A stretch of DNA of 35,250 bases from Gallionellales bacterium GWA2_60_18. GTDB lineage: Bacteria > Pseudomonadota > Gammaproteobacteria > Burkholderiales > Gallionellaceae. This document shows, piece after piece, positions 10,314-18,634 of the stretch. Both the position numbers and the translations under genes were made by a program. The stretch is taken from the NCBI GenBank assembly GCA_001801105.1, contig MGWS01000034.1:10934-46183 (forward strand), written 5' to 3'. The notes under the pieces were generated by a model. It was given only the letters and a program-made list of their open reading frames with translations, was not told the DNA's origin and ran no database searches. Numbering within the stretch: the first letter of the stretch is position 1; each line of letters begins with the position of its first letter.

Positions 10314-10343
10314 AAAAAAAGCGGCCAGTTGGCCGCTTTTTTT
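10314..10343. terminator. Bidirectional rho-independent terminator between purA and the BI-1 gene
   Basis: A perfect GC hairpin AGCGGCC-AGTT-GGCCGCT is flanked by seven A on the left and seven T on the right. It therefore has a U-tract in both directions and can stop the plus-strand hfq-purA transcript and the converging minus-strand transcript of the Bax-inhibitor-1 gene, which ends at 10360. Confidence 0.93.
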
Positions 10344-10359
10344 GTGCTGCATGCAGCGC

Positions 10360-11049
10360 TTAATCGCGTTCGCCGCTGAATGCCATCAGCAGGTGCAGCA
10401 GGTTGATGAACAGGTTGTAGATGCTCATGTAGATGCCCAGCGTCGCCATCACGTAGTTGGTTTCGCCGCCGTTCACGATGCGGCTTACGTCGAACAGGAT
10501 GTAGGCCGAGAAGATCAGCACGGCGATGGCGGAGATGGTCAGCGATAGCGCGGGAATCTGGAAGAACAGGTTCGCCAGCGAAGCGACGATCAGCAGGATC
10601 AGCCCGATGAACAGGAACTTGCCCATGAAGCTGAAATCCTTCTTCGTCACCGTGGCGATGGTCGCCAGCGAGAAGAAGATGATGCCGGTGCCGCCTGCGG
10701 CCATGCCGATCAGTTGTGCGCCGTTCTTCAGGTGCAGCGCGACTTGCAGGATCGGGCCGAGGAAAACGCCGGCGATGAAGGTGAAGCCGAGCAGGGCGGC
10801 GATGCCCCATACGCTGTTGCGCAGGGCGCTGACGGCGAACAGCATGCCCATCATCGCGCCGAACATCAGCAGCGAGGACATGATCGGGCTGGCCGCCATG
10901 AACGAAAGATCGATCGAGATGCCGATGAACGCGCCGATGATCGTCGGGACCATGGTCAGCGCCAGCATCATGTAGGTGTTGCGCAGGACCTTGTTCTGCG
11001 CGGTGGCGATGCCGCCGGTTTGCGTTGCGGTCTGGGTCAGATATTGCAT
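10360..11049 (-). CDS. Bax inhibitor-1 / YccA family membrane protein
   Basis: A 229-residue protein with seven predicted hydrophobic helices, of the BI-1 (TMBIM) family to which E. coli YbhL and YccA belong. Family features seen are NKVLRNTYMMLALTM at the start of the first helix, the C-terminal FSAYILFDVSRIVNGGETNYVMATL (the conserved Asp of the pH-sensing di-aspartyl region) and the closing YMSIYNLFINLLHLL. YccA-type members bind FtsH and modulate its activity; others leak calcium or protons across membranes. A perfect AGGAGG ribosome binding site (11056-11061) precedes the ATG. It stands alone, downstream of tRNA-Ser and ending at the shared terminator. Confidence 0.94.
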   Translation of the reverse strand: MQYLTQTATQTGGIATAQNKVLRNTYMMLALTMVPTIIGAFIGISIDLSFMAASPIMSSLLMFGAMMGMLFAVSALRNSVWGIAALLGFTFIAGVFLGPILQVALHLKNGAQLIGMAAGGTGIIFFSLATIATVTKKDFSFMGKFLFIGLILLIVASLANLFFQIPALSLTISAIAVLIFSAYILFDVSRIVNGGETNYVMATLGIYMSIYNLFINLLHLLMAFSGERD

Positions 11050-11132
11050 GTACGGCCTCCTGAGTTAAACGGATAAAAACGAGTGTGAGACTAGTGAATA
11101 ACGATAAAAGTTTCAACCGCGAATACAAAATC

Positions 11133-11222
11133 TGGCGGAAGCTGTGAGATTCGAACTCACGGAGGACTCGCATCCTCGGCAGTTTTCAAGACTGCTGGTT
11201 TAAACCGCTCACCCAAGCTTCC
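11133..11222 (-). tRNA. tRNA-Ser (anticodon UGA)
   Basis: A 90-base cloverleaf can be drawn on the minus strand. The acceptor stem GGAAGCT pairs with AGCTTCC, followed by an encoded GCCA end. The D-arm is GGTGAGCGGTTTAAACC. The anticodon stem is GCAGT/ACTGC with loop CTTGAAA (anticodon TGA). There is a long variable arm (GAGGA...TCCTC), as expected for class II serine tRNA. The T-arm carries GTTCGAATC. No integrase or attachment-site duplication is seen beside it. Confidence 0.97.
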
Positions 11223-11234
11223 TGATTGTTGATG

Positions 11235-11312
11235 GTAGGGTGGGCACGTTTTTGTGCCCACGCGGGCAGTGATTGTTGTTTCCGTGCTAGCACAAAAAAC
11301 GTGTCACCCTAT
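11235..11312. repeat. GGGTGGGCAC-type inverted repeat, paired copies
   Basis: Between tRNA-Ser and queD, GTAGGGTGGGCACG-T-rich-GTGCCCAC (11235-11261) is a hairpin unit. It is followed by a diverged, oppositely placed unit with GCACAAAAAACGTGTCACCC (11291-11310). A related single unit lies at 22101-22135. Outside these units the 138-base gap shows nothing recognisable. Confidence 0.75.
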
Positions 11313-11360
11313 TTGGGTTTCTGCGTAGTCGCACATTCTGAAGCATGCGGCGCGGAGTGT

Positions 11361-11804
11361 CTAGCCGCGCACGCAGTCGGCCCAGTTGTTGGGCGTCTCG
11401 TAGAGGCGCACCCGCTCCAGCCGCAGGTTGTTGCCATACACGTCGCAATAGGCATCATCGAGGATGCCGAAGGCGATCCGCGCCAGGTGTTCTGCGGTCG
11501 GCACGGCATCGAGCACGACGGTCTTGTGTCCCGGCAACCCGGCAAGGAAGTCCAGCACCACCTTGTCGCCGCGATACACTAGGAAGGCATGATCCCAGGC
11601 ATCTACCAGCTTCTCGCTGGCGATGCGCTTTACATCGGAGAAATCCATCACCATGCCCTGCTCGGATACCCCTTCGGTGCTGATGATGTCGCCGGACAGG
11701 GTGATCTCGATGGCGTAGCGGTGCCCGTGCAGGTGTTTGCACTGGCTGTTGTGGCTGGGGATGCGGTGTCCGGCATCGAATTCCAGGCGGCGGGTGATGA
11801 GCAT
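11361..11804 (-). CDS. queD: 6-carboxytetrahydropterin synthase QueD
   Basis: A 147-residue enzyme of the PTPS/QueD fold that converts dihydroneopterin triphosphate to 6-carboxytetrahydropterin, the second step toward queuosine in tRNA. The zinc-binding histidines His13 (DAGHR), His26 and His28 (HLHGH) and the catalytic Cys22 (SQCKHLHGH) are present. So are the GMVMDFSDVK and WDHAFL motifs, with the catalytic Asp/His, and the substrate-anchoring Glu in RLYETPNN near the C-terminus. The ATG at 11804 begins the conserved sequence. It ends 138 bases before tRNA-Ser and follows the transglutaminase gene on the same strand by 40 bases. Confidence 0.95.
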   Translation of the reverse strand: MLITRRLEFDAGHRIPSHNSQCKHLHGHRYAIEITLSGDIISTEGVSEQGMVMDFSDVKRIASEKLVDAWDHAFLVYRGDKVVLDFLAGLPGHKTVVLDAVPTAEHLARIAFGILDDAYCDVYGNNLRLERVRLYETPNNWADCVRG

Positions 11805-11844
11805 GTTGGTCGTGTCCAGTGGAAGTGGCGCGGATTATACAGCG

Positions 11845-13773
11845 TCAGGGTTTGAAGGTCGCGGCGCGCAGCAGGAACTCGCGCCGCGATGCTTCGTCCT
11901 GGCCCCTTTCGTAGCGTAACGCACTGTAGCGTGAGGCGAGGCCGGAGACCGCCTCGGCCAAGTCGGGGCGCGCGGCAGCGACGCGCGCGGCGTAATCCAG
12001 CGCGCCCTCGTGCGGCGCACGCGGCAGGCCGGCCTTGGCCAGTTTGCGGCACAGCCGGAGCCAGGCCGCCTGTATCTTGTCGGGCCGGTTCGCGAACAGA
12101 TGTCGCAGCATGAACAAGGCGAACAGGGCGATCAATGCACCCGCGCCCATCATCATGCTGGTCGCCATCTTTTGCCAGGTGACGGCTTCCATGCCGAGCC
12201 GGGTGAGGAAGGCGAACTGGCGTTCCGCGTTGTAGCCCAGCACCCACTGGTTCCACTGGTTGGCCAGCGCGTCCCAGTTCAGGCGCAGTTCGCGCAGCCA
12301 TTGCGGCGGGTTGCGCGCCATGAACGGCAGCGCGGCGTTGTCCGGCAGCGCGGCGGACAGGCCGCTTTGCACGCGCGCCGGGGCGATCGCCGCGGTCGGA
12401 TCGACGCGCACCCAGCCCTGTCCGGACAGCCACACCTCGGCCCAAGCGTGGGCGTCGGACTGGCGCACGATGTAGTAGCCGCCCAGCGCGTTGTATTCGC
12501 CGCCCTGATAGCCCGCCACCACGCGCGCCGGGATGCGCGCGGCGCGCATCAGGAACACGAAGCTCGATGCATAGTGTTCGCAGAATCCCTGGCGGGTCTC
12601 GAACATGAAGTCGTCCACACTGTTCGGCCCGAGCAGCGGCGGCTCCAGCGTGTAGCGGAAATCCAGCTGGCTGAAATGCTGCAACGCGCGCTGCACCACG
12701 GCATCGTCGCCGGCGCTTTCCGCGCGCCATTGCGCCGCGAGCTGGCGCGCACGCGGATTGAGCGAGGGCGGCAGTCGCAGGGCGCGCCGGAGCTGGCGCG
12801 CGGCCTCGTCCGGGTTGGCGCGATAGGCCAGCGTCGAGCGCGCTTCATAGCGCATGCGCGCCTTGACCGGCTCCTTCACGCGCAACTGGAAATCGTCCGT
12901 CAGGGTCGCGGGCACGGAGATGCGCTCGGGTACGTCGAGCGCGAACAGCCAGGTCTTGTTGTGCGGTTCCAGCGTGACGCTGTATTCGACGGGCTGCGCG
13001 GTGGCGTCGAAGCGCGGCGTTCCGCCGGGCGTGGCCTGTCCGGGCGTCCAGGTGCGCCCGTCGAATTCCCACAGCACCGGGCCGCGCCAGTACATCTGCT
13101 CGCGGAGCGGCGGCGTGCCGGCATAGCTGACGCGGAACGCGACCTCCTCAGAGAGCGACAGCCGGCTCAGGCTGCCCGGCGCCATCCTGTCGTCCAGTCC
13201 GCTGCTGGCGAAAGCGTCCTGCGGCAATCCCCACAGCGGCCCCTGTACGCGCGGGAACAGCACGAACAGCACCAGCATCAGCGGCACGGCCTGCAACAGC
13301 AGCGTGGCGGCGACGCGCAGGCGCGGCTTGAGGGCGAGCACCGGGGCGTGCAGATGTATCCAGGTGGTGACGATCACCATCAGCGTGGCGAGCATGTACA
13401 GCGCGGTGGGGATGCTCTGCGAGTAGAAGAAGTTGGTGATGACAATGAAGCAGGCGAGGTACAGCAGCACCATCGCGTCGCGCGTGCCGCGCAGTTCCAT
13501 GAACTTCAGCGCGGTGAGCAGGATCAGTAGCGTGACGCCGACCTCGCGCCCGAACAGCGTGCGGAAACCGATGGCGATGGCGGCCACGCAGGCGAGCGCG
13601 ATGAGCTGCAGCAGCCAGCGCGGCGGTAGCGGATCACCGCTGTGGGTGAGATGGGCGCGCCACAGCAACACCGCCGCGCACAGCGCGCTGACCCAGGGCG
13701 GCAGATGGTCGGCATGCGGTGCGGCGACCATGAGGATGCTGAGCAGCAGGCCATAGATGAGCGGCTTGTTCAT
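11845..13773 (-). CDS. TgpA-like membrane transglutaminase (DUF3488 + transglutaminase-like domain)
   Basis: A 642-residue inner-membrane protein. About five to six helices occupy residues 1-190 (DUF3488). A periplasmic transglutaminase-like domain follows with the triad Cys398 (GFCEHYA), His442 (DAHAWAEVW) and Asp458 (VRVDPTAA). Another helix lies near 555-575 (MATSMMMGAGALIALFALFML), followed by a cytoplasmic DUF4129-like tail. The match is to Pseudomonas TgpA, an essential membrane protease/transglutaminase homologue. The ATG at 13773 overlaps the stop of the DUF58 gene (ATGA). The bases just upstream, GGGAGAGGGGAATC, belong to an inserted repeat and form its only plausible ribosome binding site. 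Confidence 0.93.
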   Translation of the reverse strand: MNKPLIYGLLLSILMVAAPHADHLPPWVSALCAAVLLWRAHLTHSGDPLPPRWLLQLIALACVAAIAIGFRTLFGREVGVTLLILLTALKFMELRGTRDAMVLLYLACFIVITNFFYSQSIPTALYMLATLMVIVTTWIHLHAPVLALKPRLRVAATLLLQAVPLMLVLFVLFPRVQGPLWGLPQDAFASSGLDDRMAPGSLSRLSLSEEVAFRVSYAGTPPLREQMYWRGPVLWEFDGRTWTPGQATPGGTPRFDATAQPVEYSVTLEPHNKTWLFALDVPERISVPATLTDDFQLRVKEPVKARMRYEARSTLAYRANPDEAARQLRRALRLPPSLNPRARQLAAQWRAESAGDDAVVQRALQHFSQLDFRYTLEPPLLGPNSVDDFMFETRQGFCEHYASSFVFLMRAARIPARVVAGYQGGEYNALGGYYIVRQSDAHAWAEVWLSGQGWVRVDPTAAIAPARVQSGLSAALPDNAALPFMARNPPQWLRELRLNWDALANQWNQWVLGYNAERQFAFLTRLGMEAVTWQKMATSMMMGAGALIALFALFMLRHLFANRPDKIQAAWLRLCRKLAKAGLPRAPHEGALDYAARVAAARPDLAEAVSGLASRYSALRYERGQDEASRREFLLRAATFKP

Positions 13774-14822
13774 GATTCCCCTCTCCCCAACCCCTCTCCC
13801 ACAAGTGGGAGAGGGGCTCGTTTTGCTCCCCTCGCCCGTTTACGGGAGAGGGGTAGGGGGAGAGGGTCATTCTGTTGTGGCAAATCGAACAATGCCAGCC
13901 GACGCAGACATTCGTCGCGTTGTCCTGCACCATTGTTCGGCGGCAGTTCGCCGTCCGGCAGGCGCAGCCCGTAGCGCAGCCCCTGCGCCTCGGCATCCAG
14001 CACCCAGCGGGCAATGCGCGCCAGTTTGCCTTCGGTACCGGGATCGGGCGCTGCGGCAATATCCAGCCACAATTCCTCGCCGACCTGTGCGGAGAACTGT
14101 TTCACCTGCAAGCCCTGCTCGCGCGCATAGGCCTTCCATGCGATGCGCGGCAGCGCGTCGCCCAAGGCGTAGTTGCGCAATCCGGCGAAGTCGTCGTCGC
14201 CCGCGACGTTACGCCTGCCCGCGCCGTCCGGCGCATCACCCGGCGGCAGCGGCGCTTCCGGCAGCGGTTTCGGATAGACCAGACAGCGCGTGTCGAAATG
14301 CAGGTACGACCAGGCATGGAACAGGCCGAGCGGAAACTCGGTGTACAGCGTCAGCTGCCCCGGTTGCAGCCAGCCGCGCTGCGTCGCCGCCAGCGGGAAA
14401 GCCACCTCGCTGTCCTGTTGCGCGGGAGCGTCGAAGCTGACGGTGTTGCCGCTCTCGTCGCGCAGCCTGAGCATGTGGCGATCCATCGTGCCGCTGTTGC
14501 GGAAATGCAAGGTGAAACGCGCGACCCCGCCGCTGAACACCGCTTCGGCGCGCCCGGCGCGGACCTCCAGTTGCGCGAGGTTGCGGAACGCGTGCAGCAT
14601 CGACATCACCGCCATCATCGCCAGCAAAAAGGTCAGCACATAACCCAGGCTGAGGTTGTAGTTGATGTCGCCGATCAGCATCAGCAGCAGCACGAAGGCG
14701 AGCGCGAGCCCATGCCGGGTGGGCAGGATGAAGATGCGGCGCTGGGTCAGGGTGACGCTTCCGCTTTCTATCTTCGGGCGGAACAGCCAGGTGCGGAAGC
14801 GTTGCTGGAGTGCGGCGAGCAC
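13770..14822 (-). CDS. DUF58 domain-containing protein with a repeat-encoded C-terminal tail
   Basis: A 350-residue protein. Two close membrane helices lie at about 37-75 (GLALAFVLLLMLIGDINYNLSLGYVLTFLLAMMAVM). An extracytoplasmic beta-rich part and the DUF58 core follow (GDDDFAGLRNYALGDALPRIAWKAYAREQGLQVKQF). DUF58 proteins are the standard partner of MoxR ATPases and TgpA-type proteins. The start is a GTG at 14822, with no strong Shine-Dalgarno site, and lies 19 bases after the HicA-like gene. The natural end should be near LALFDLPQQ (about residue 317). Residues about 318-350 are translated from the inverted repeat at 13778-13868 and are Pro/Leu/Arg/Gly-rich. Confidence 0.9.
   Translation of the reverse strand: MLAALQQRFRTWLFRPKIESGSVTLTQRRIFILPTRHGLALAFVLLLMLIGDINYNLSLGYVLTFLLAMMAVMSMLHAFRNLAQLEVRAGRAEAVFSGGVARFTLHFRNSGTMDRHMLRLRDESGNTVSFDAPAQQDSEVAFPLAATQRGWLQPGQLTLYTEFPLGLFHAWSYLHFDTRCLVYPKPLPEAPLPPGDAPDGAGRRNVAGDDDFAGLRNYALGDALPRIAWKAYAREQGLQVKQFSAQVGEELWLDIAAAPDPGTEGKLARIARWVLDAEAQGLRYGLRLPDGELPPNNGAGQRDECLRRLALFDLPQQNDPLPLPLSRKRARGAKRAPLPLVGEGLGRGES
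13778..13868. repeat. CCCTCTCCC-type inverted repeat, copy 1, inside the DUF58 reading frame
   Basis: Two hairpin units face each other. One runs CCCCTCTCCCCAACCCC then TCTCCC-ACAAGT-GGGAGA and GGGGCTC. The other runs CTCCCCTCGCCCG-TTTA-CGGGAGAGGGG then TAGGGGGAGAGGG. The same units in the opposite order occur at 19954-20045. Here the element lies within the 3' end of the DUF58 gene and just upstream of the TgpA-like start codon. Confidence 0.88.
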
Positions 14823-14841
14823 GGGATGGGCAGGAAGCAGC

Positions 14842-15087
14842 CTATTTGCCGAATAGTCGGGCGATCAGGGTTTCCCTTGTCACGCCATGATGCGCCGCCA
14901 CGTCGGCAAGTATCGAGGCCAGGGTGCCTATTCGCAATGGATCGTGCAACGGTACGGTGAGATGGTGTTCCTGTGACAGGGAGCTGGTCAGGCGCACATG
15001 GCTGCCGGCTTGCCGGCTCGGGTGGTAGCCCAACCGTTCCAGCGCCTTGACAAGTTGTGCGCCAGACAAGTCACGCGGCAACTTCAT
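14842..15087 (-). CDS. HicA-family mRNA interferase toxin
   Basis: An 81-residue protein of the HicA double-stranded-RNA-binding-like fold. It starts MKLPRDLSGAQLVKALERLG and has the signature GYHPSRQAGSHVRL, with catalytic His30, and VPLHDPLRIGTLASIL. HicA toxins cleave mRNAs independently of ribosomes and are neutralised by HicB antitoxins. The ATG at 15087 overlaps the stop of the upstream partner gene (ATGA). The pair lies between moxR and the DUF58 gene on the same strand, so the toxin may also be transcribed with that operon. The long open frame upstream is a shadow of moxR. Confidence 0.9.
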   Translation of the reverse strand: MKLPRDLSGAQLVKALERLGYHPSRQAGSHVRLTSSLSQEHHLTVPLHDPLRIGTLASILADVAAHHGVTRETLIARLFGK

Positions 15088-15290
15088 ACGGCGAGGACTT
15101 CTTCCCGTGTGAAATGCAGCCGGATGATTTGGGGAGCCTTGCCTTCCTCGAAGTGGCAGTGCACGGCGTCCCGCACTTGCCGGTGAAGACTTTCCACGTC
15201 GTCCGCTTCGGTGAAGATCGATTCGCCCAAAGCGCGTGCCGTCAGCCCGCCCTCCGGAGCTTCCTCGACGACAAACAAAATCTCGTTCAT
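15084..15290 (-). CDS. HicB-like antitoxin partner (small protein)
   Basis: A 68-residue protein with a short alpha/beta HicB-like N-terminal fold: MNEILFVVEEAPEGGLTARALG, then SIFTEADDVESLHRQVRDAVHCHF. It has no DNA-binding extension. Proteins of this type sit directly upstream of HicA genes. In databases they are sometimes misnamed 2-oxoisovalerate dehydrogenase subunit, a name this sequence does not support. A strong GGAGGAA ribosome binding site (15296-15302) precedes the ATG by 5-7 bases. The stop overlaps the HicA start by four bases. The antitoxin role is inferred from the fold and gene pairing. Confidence 0.82.
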   Translation of the reverse strand: MNEILFVVEEAPEGGLTARALGESIFTEADDVESLHRQVRDAVHCHFEEGKAPQIIRLHFTREEVLAV

Positions 15291-15320
15291 GTCTGTTCCT
15301 CCAATGGTTGGGTAATTCTA

Positions 15321-16234
<914 letters not shown>

Positions 16235-16238
<4 letters not shown>

Positions 16239-16810
16239 TTTGGAGGAGCAAATCGTGATCTCGAAAGTTGTTTTATTTCTGCCTTTGTTTTCGCAAGCAG
16301 CGATTTCTTGAGCTCAATTTCTAATTTGGCTAGTTCATCTTGTGGGCTTTGTGCTTTTTTGTACCACGCAAGAAAGCCCCCAACCATTAGAACGTAGCCT
16401 GAGACTAGTACGGTTAAAGTTGCTTGGAGTGGAACTGCAAGTGAGTCGTTGAGTTTTTCCCCATAAGGATGGGGGGCTTTCTCATAATCAGTTGTCGCTT
16501 TTTGATGGGTATCAAGTATTTTTGACAAGAAGGACAACTCATCCTTAAGAGTAAAATGTTGAGGTACCCAATCTGGCCTGTTTTCTTTAGTTGCGTTGCC
16601 AATATTGTGTTGGCCAATTCGATTGTTTATGTCCTGAATCATCATGACAGAGCGCATATAGCTCATATACTCATTCGATTCCTTTTCAGCCATGTGGCCG
16701 AGATAAGCCAAGTATGCAAAATAGGCAATAACCCCCATAACAAACCATAGTCCTGCAATGGCTGCGAATTTATATAGATTGTCAGTTGGCGGTGCTGGTA
16801 GATAGTTCAT
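16235..16810 (-). CDS. Hypothetical two-TM protein, AT-rich
   Basis: A 191-residue protein with no family I recognise. A membrane helix lies at about 14-37 (FAAIAGLWFVMGVIAYFAYLAYLG). A hydrophilic middle of about 90 residues follows (NEYMSYMRSVMMIQDINN, DILDTHQ-type helices), then a second helix at about 130-150 (ATLTVLVSGYVLMVGGFLAW) and a Lys-rich coiled tail (ELAKLEIELKKSLLAKTKAEIK). The base composition is clearly more AT-rich than every neighbour, and codon use differs (many AAA, ATT, TTT), suggesting recent transfer. A good AAGGGG ribosome binding site precedes the ATG. Its stop overlaps the moxR start by four bases, so it is transcriptionally tied to that operon. Confidence 0.8.
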
Positions 16811-16822
16811 GAAAGCCCCTTT

Positions 16823-17191
16823 TTAAATGAGGATCGCCGCGACTACCTTGCGGTTCTCCGCCACCAGGATGTTGTAGGTGCGGCAGGCCGCTGCGGTGTC
16901 CATGAATTCGACGCCGATGCCCGCTTCGGTCAGTGCGCGGTACAGGCGCGGGTGGGCGAAGCGCTGCCGCGTGCCGGTGCCGAACAGCAGCACATCGGGC
17001 GCGAGATCGAGGAACCAGGCGAAATCGGCCTCGCGCAGGGCGTCGAAGCCGGCGACGTTCCAGTCGTTGCGCACCTCTCCGGCGCTCACCACGATGCTGG
17101 TGTCGAAGCGTTCGCCGTTGACCGCCACGTGGTCGGCGCCGTGCGCGGTGAATGTCTTGATGTCGCCCAGGTTGGCCAGTTGCAGTTTCAA
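16823..17191 (-). CDS. Mth938-like domain protein (NDUFAF3/DUF498 family)
   Basis: A 122-residue protein of the Mth938/DUF498 fold, related to the mitochondrial complex I assembly factor NDUFAF3. It has the family segments FDTSIVVSAGEV, LAPDVLLFGTGTRQRF and the ending GIGVEFMDTAAACRTYNILVAENRKVVAAIL. The start is taken as the TTG at 17191 because a GGAG site lies about 7 bases upstream and conservation begins with KLQL; an in-frame ATG at 17224 would add 11 residues (MPPPYGKRRRG). It is divergent from alaA, a neighbourhood common in Betaproteobacteria. The biochemical role in bacteria is not established. Confidence 0.88.
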   Translation of the reverse strand: MKLQLANLGDIKTFTAHGADHVAVNGERFDTSIVVSAGEVRNDWNVAGFDALREADFAWFLDLAPDVLLFGTGTRQRFAHPRLYRALTEAGIGVEFMDTAAACRTYNILVAENRKVVAAILI

Positions 17192-17319
17192 GCCCCGTCT
17201 CCGTTTGCCGTATGGGGGCGGCACAGGTAAAATCGCGCCCCTTGCGGTGATTGCGTGTGTGGGGCGGATTCTATCATCTGCCGCCCACGCGACACGCGGA
17301 ACAATTCGAGCGAACGAAC

Positions 17320-18552
17320 GTGAAACCCATCCTGAAATCGACCAAGCTTTCCAACGTGTGCTACGACATCCGCGGCCCGGTGATGGAGCGCGCCAAGCAG
17401 ATGGAGGAAGAAGGCCAGCGCATCATCAAGCTGAACATCGGCAACCTCGCGCCGTTCGGCTTCGAGGCGCCGGAGGAAATCCAGCAGGACGTGATCCTCA
17501 ACCTGCCGAATTCGTCCGGCTATTCCGATTCCAAGGGCTTGTTCGCGGCGCGCAAGGCGATCATGCATTACTGCCAGGCCAAGAAGATCGCGGGCGTCGG
17601 GCTGGATGACATCTACATCGGCAACGGCGCCTCCGAACTGATCGTGATGGCGATGCAGGGGCTGCTCAACACCGGCGACGAGGTGCTGGTTCCCGCGCCG
17701 GACTATCCGCTGTGGACGGCGTCGGTGACGCTGGCGGGCGGTGCGCCGCGCCATTACCTGTGCGATGAAGCCAACGCATGGAACCCCGATCTGGCCGATA
17801 TCCGCAGCAAGATCAACGAAAAGACCCGCGCCATCGTCATCATCAACCCGAACAACCCGACCGGCGCGTTGTATTCCGACGAGATACTGAAGGAGATAGT
17901 CGGGATCGCGCGCGAGCATGATCTCATCATCTTCGCCGACGAGATCTACGACAAGATGTTGTACGACGGCGCGACGCACACCTCGATCGCCTCGCTGGCG
18001 GACGATGTGCTGTTCCTCACCCTGAACGGGCTGTCGAAGAACTATCGCGCCTGCGGCTACCGTGCCGGCTGGATGGTGGTGTCCGGCGAGAAGAAGCATG
18101 CGCAGGACTATATCAATGGCCTGAATATCCTCGCCTCGATGCGGCTGTGCTCCAACGTGCCGGGGCAGTTCGCCATCCAGACCGCGCTGGGCGGATACCA
18201 GAGCATCGCCGATCTGGTCGCGCCGACCGGGCGCCTGTGCAAACAGCGCGACCTCGCCTACGAACTGATCACCGCGATCCCCGGCGTGACCTGCGTCAAA
18301 CCCAAGGCCGCGCTATACCTGTTCCCGCGCCTCGACCCGGAGATGTATCCCATCAAGGACGACCAGAAATTCATCCTCGAACTGCTGGAGACCGAGAAAG
18401 TGCTGGTGGTGCAGGGCAGCGGTTTCAACTGGCCGCATACCGACCACTTCCGCGTGGTGTTCCTGCCCAATGCGGACGACCTAACCGAGGCCATCGGCCG
18501 CATCGCGCGCTTTCTCGAACACTATCGCAAACAACATGACACCAGTCGCTAG
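17320..18552 (+). CDS. alaA: Glutamate-pyruvate aminotransferase AlaA
   Basis: A 410-residue PLP-dependent class I aminotransferase that makes alanine from pyruvate and glutamate. It resembles E. coli AlaA (405 residues) throughout: KSTKLSNVCYDIRGPV, LNIGNLAPFGF, INPNNPTGALY, FADEIYDKMLYD, and the PLP Schiff-base Lys240 in LNGLSKNYRACGYRAGW. The start is the GTG at 17320 (protein MKPILKSTKL), because homology begins there and the frame upstream encodes unrelated residues. The TAG stop and last codons (TSR) lie in the CTAGTCGTTAG repeat. It is followed by hom and thrC, which use related amino-acid precursors; co-transcription is likely. Confidence 0.93.
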   Translation: MKPILKSTKLSNVCYDIRGPVMERAKQMEEEGQRIIKLNIGNLAPFGFEAPEEIQQDVILNLPNSSGYSDSKGLFAARKAIMHYCQAKKIAGVGLDDIYIGNGASELIVMAMQGLLNTGDEVLVPAPDYPLWTASVTLAGGAPRHYLCDEANAWNPDLADIRSKINEKTRAIVIINPNNPTGALYSDEILKEIVGIAREHDLIIFADEIYDKMLYDGATHTSIASLADDVLFLTLNGLSKNYRACGYRAGWMVVSGEKKHAQDYINGLNILASMRLCSNVPGQFAIQTALGGYQSIADLVAPTGRLCKQRDLAYELITAIPGVTCVKPKAALYLFPRLDPEMYPIKDDQKFILELLETEKVLVVQGSGFNWPHTDHFRVVFLPNADDLTEAIGRIARFLEHYRKQHDTSR

Positions 18553-18626
18553 TCGTTAGACGTTAGTCGCTAGTTAAGTATCCGCGAAGCGACAACGCCA
18601 ACTAACGACTAGCGACTAACGACTAG
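18549..18626. repeat. CTAGTCGTTAG inverted repeat between alaA and hom
   Basis: Two arms of 27 bases (18549-18575 and 18600-18626) are inverted copies with about three mismatches. Each is itself built from short direct repeats of the type TAGTCGTTAG / TAGTCGCTAG. The left arm holds the alaA stop codon and the right arm ends in CTAGGAG, which forms the hom ribosome binding site. No other copy was seen in the window. Confidence 0.85.
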
Positions 18627-18634
18627 GAGCTAGA

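Noticed and set aside
11133..11222. tRNA-Ser as an integration site of a genomic island
   Set aside because: No integrase, no direct repeat of the tRNA 3' end, and flanking genes are core (BI-1 family, queD).
12010..13530. Plus-strand open frame (506 codons) opposite the TgpA-like gene
   Set aside because: Arg/Gln/His-rich antisense translation; the minus strand holds an intact catalytic triad and membrane helices.
15084..15290. 2-oxoisovalerate dehydrogenase subunit
   Set aside because: The 68-residue protein is far too short and has no dehydrogenase motif; its pairing with HicA explains it better.
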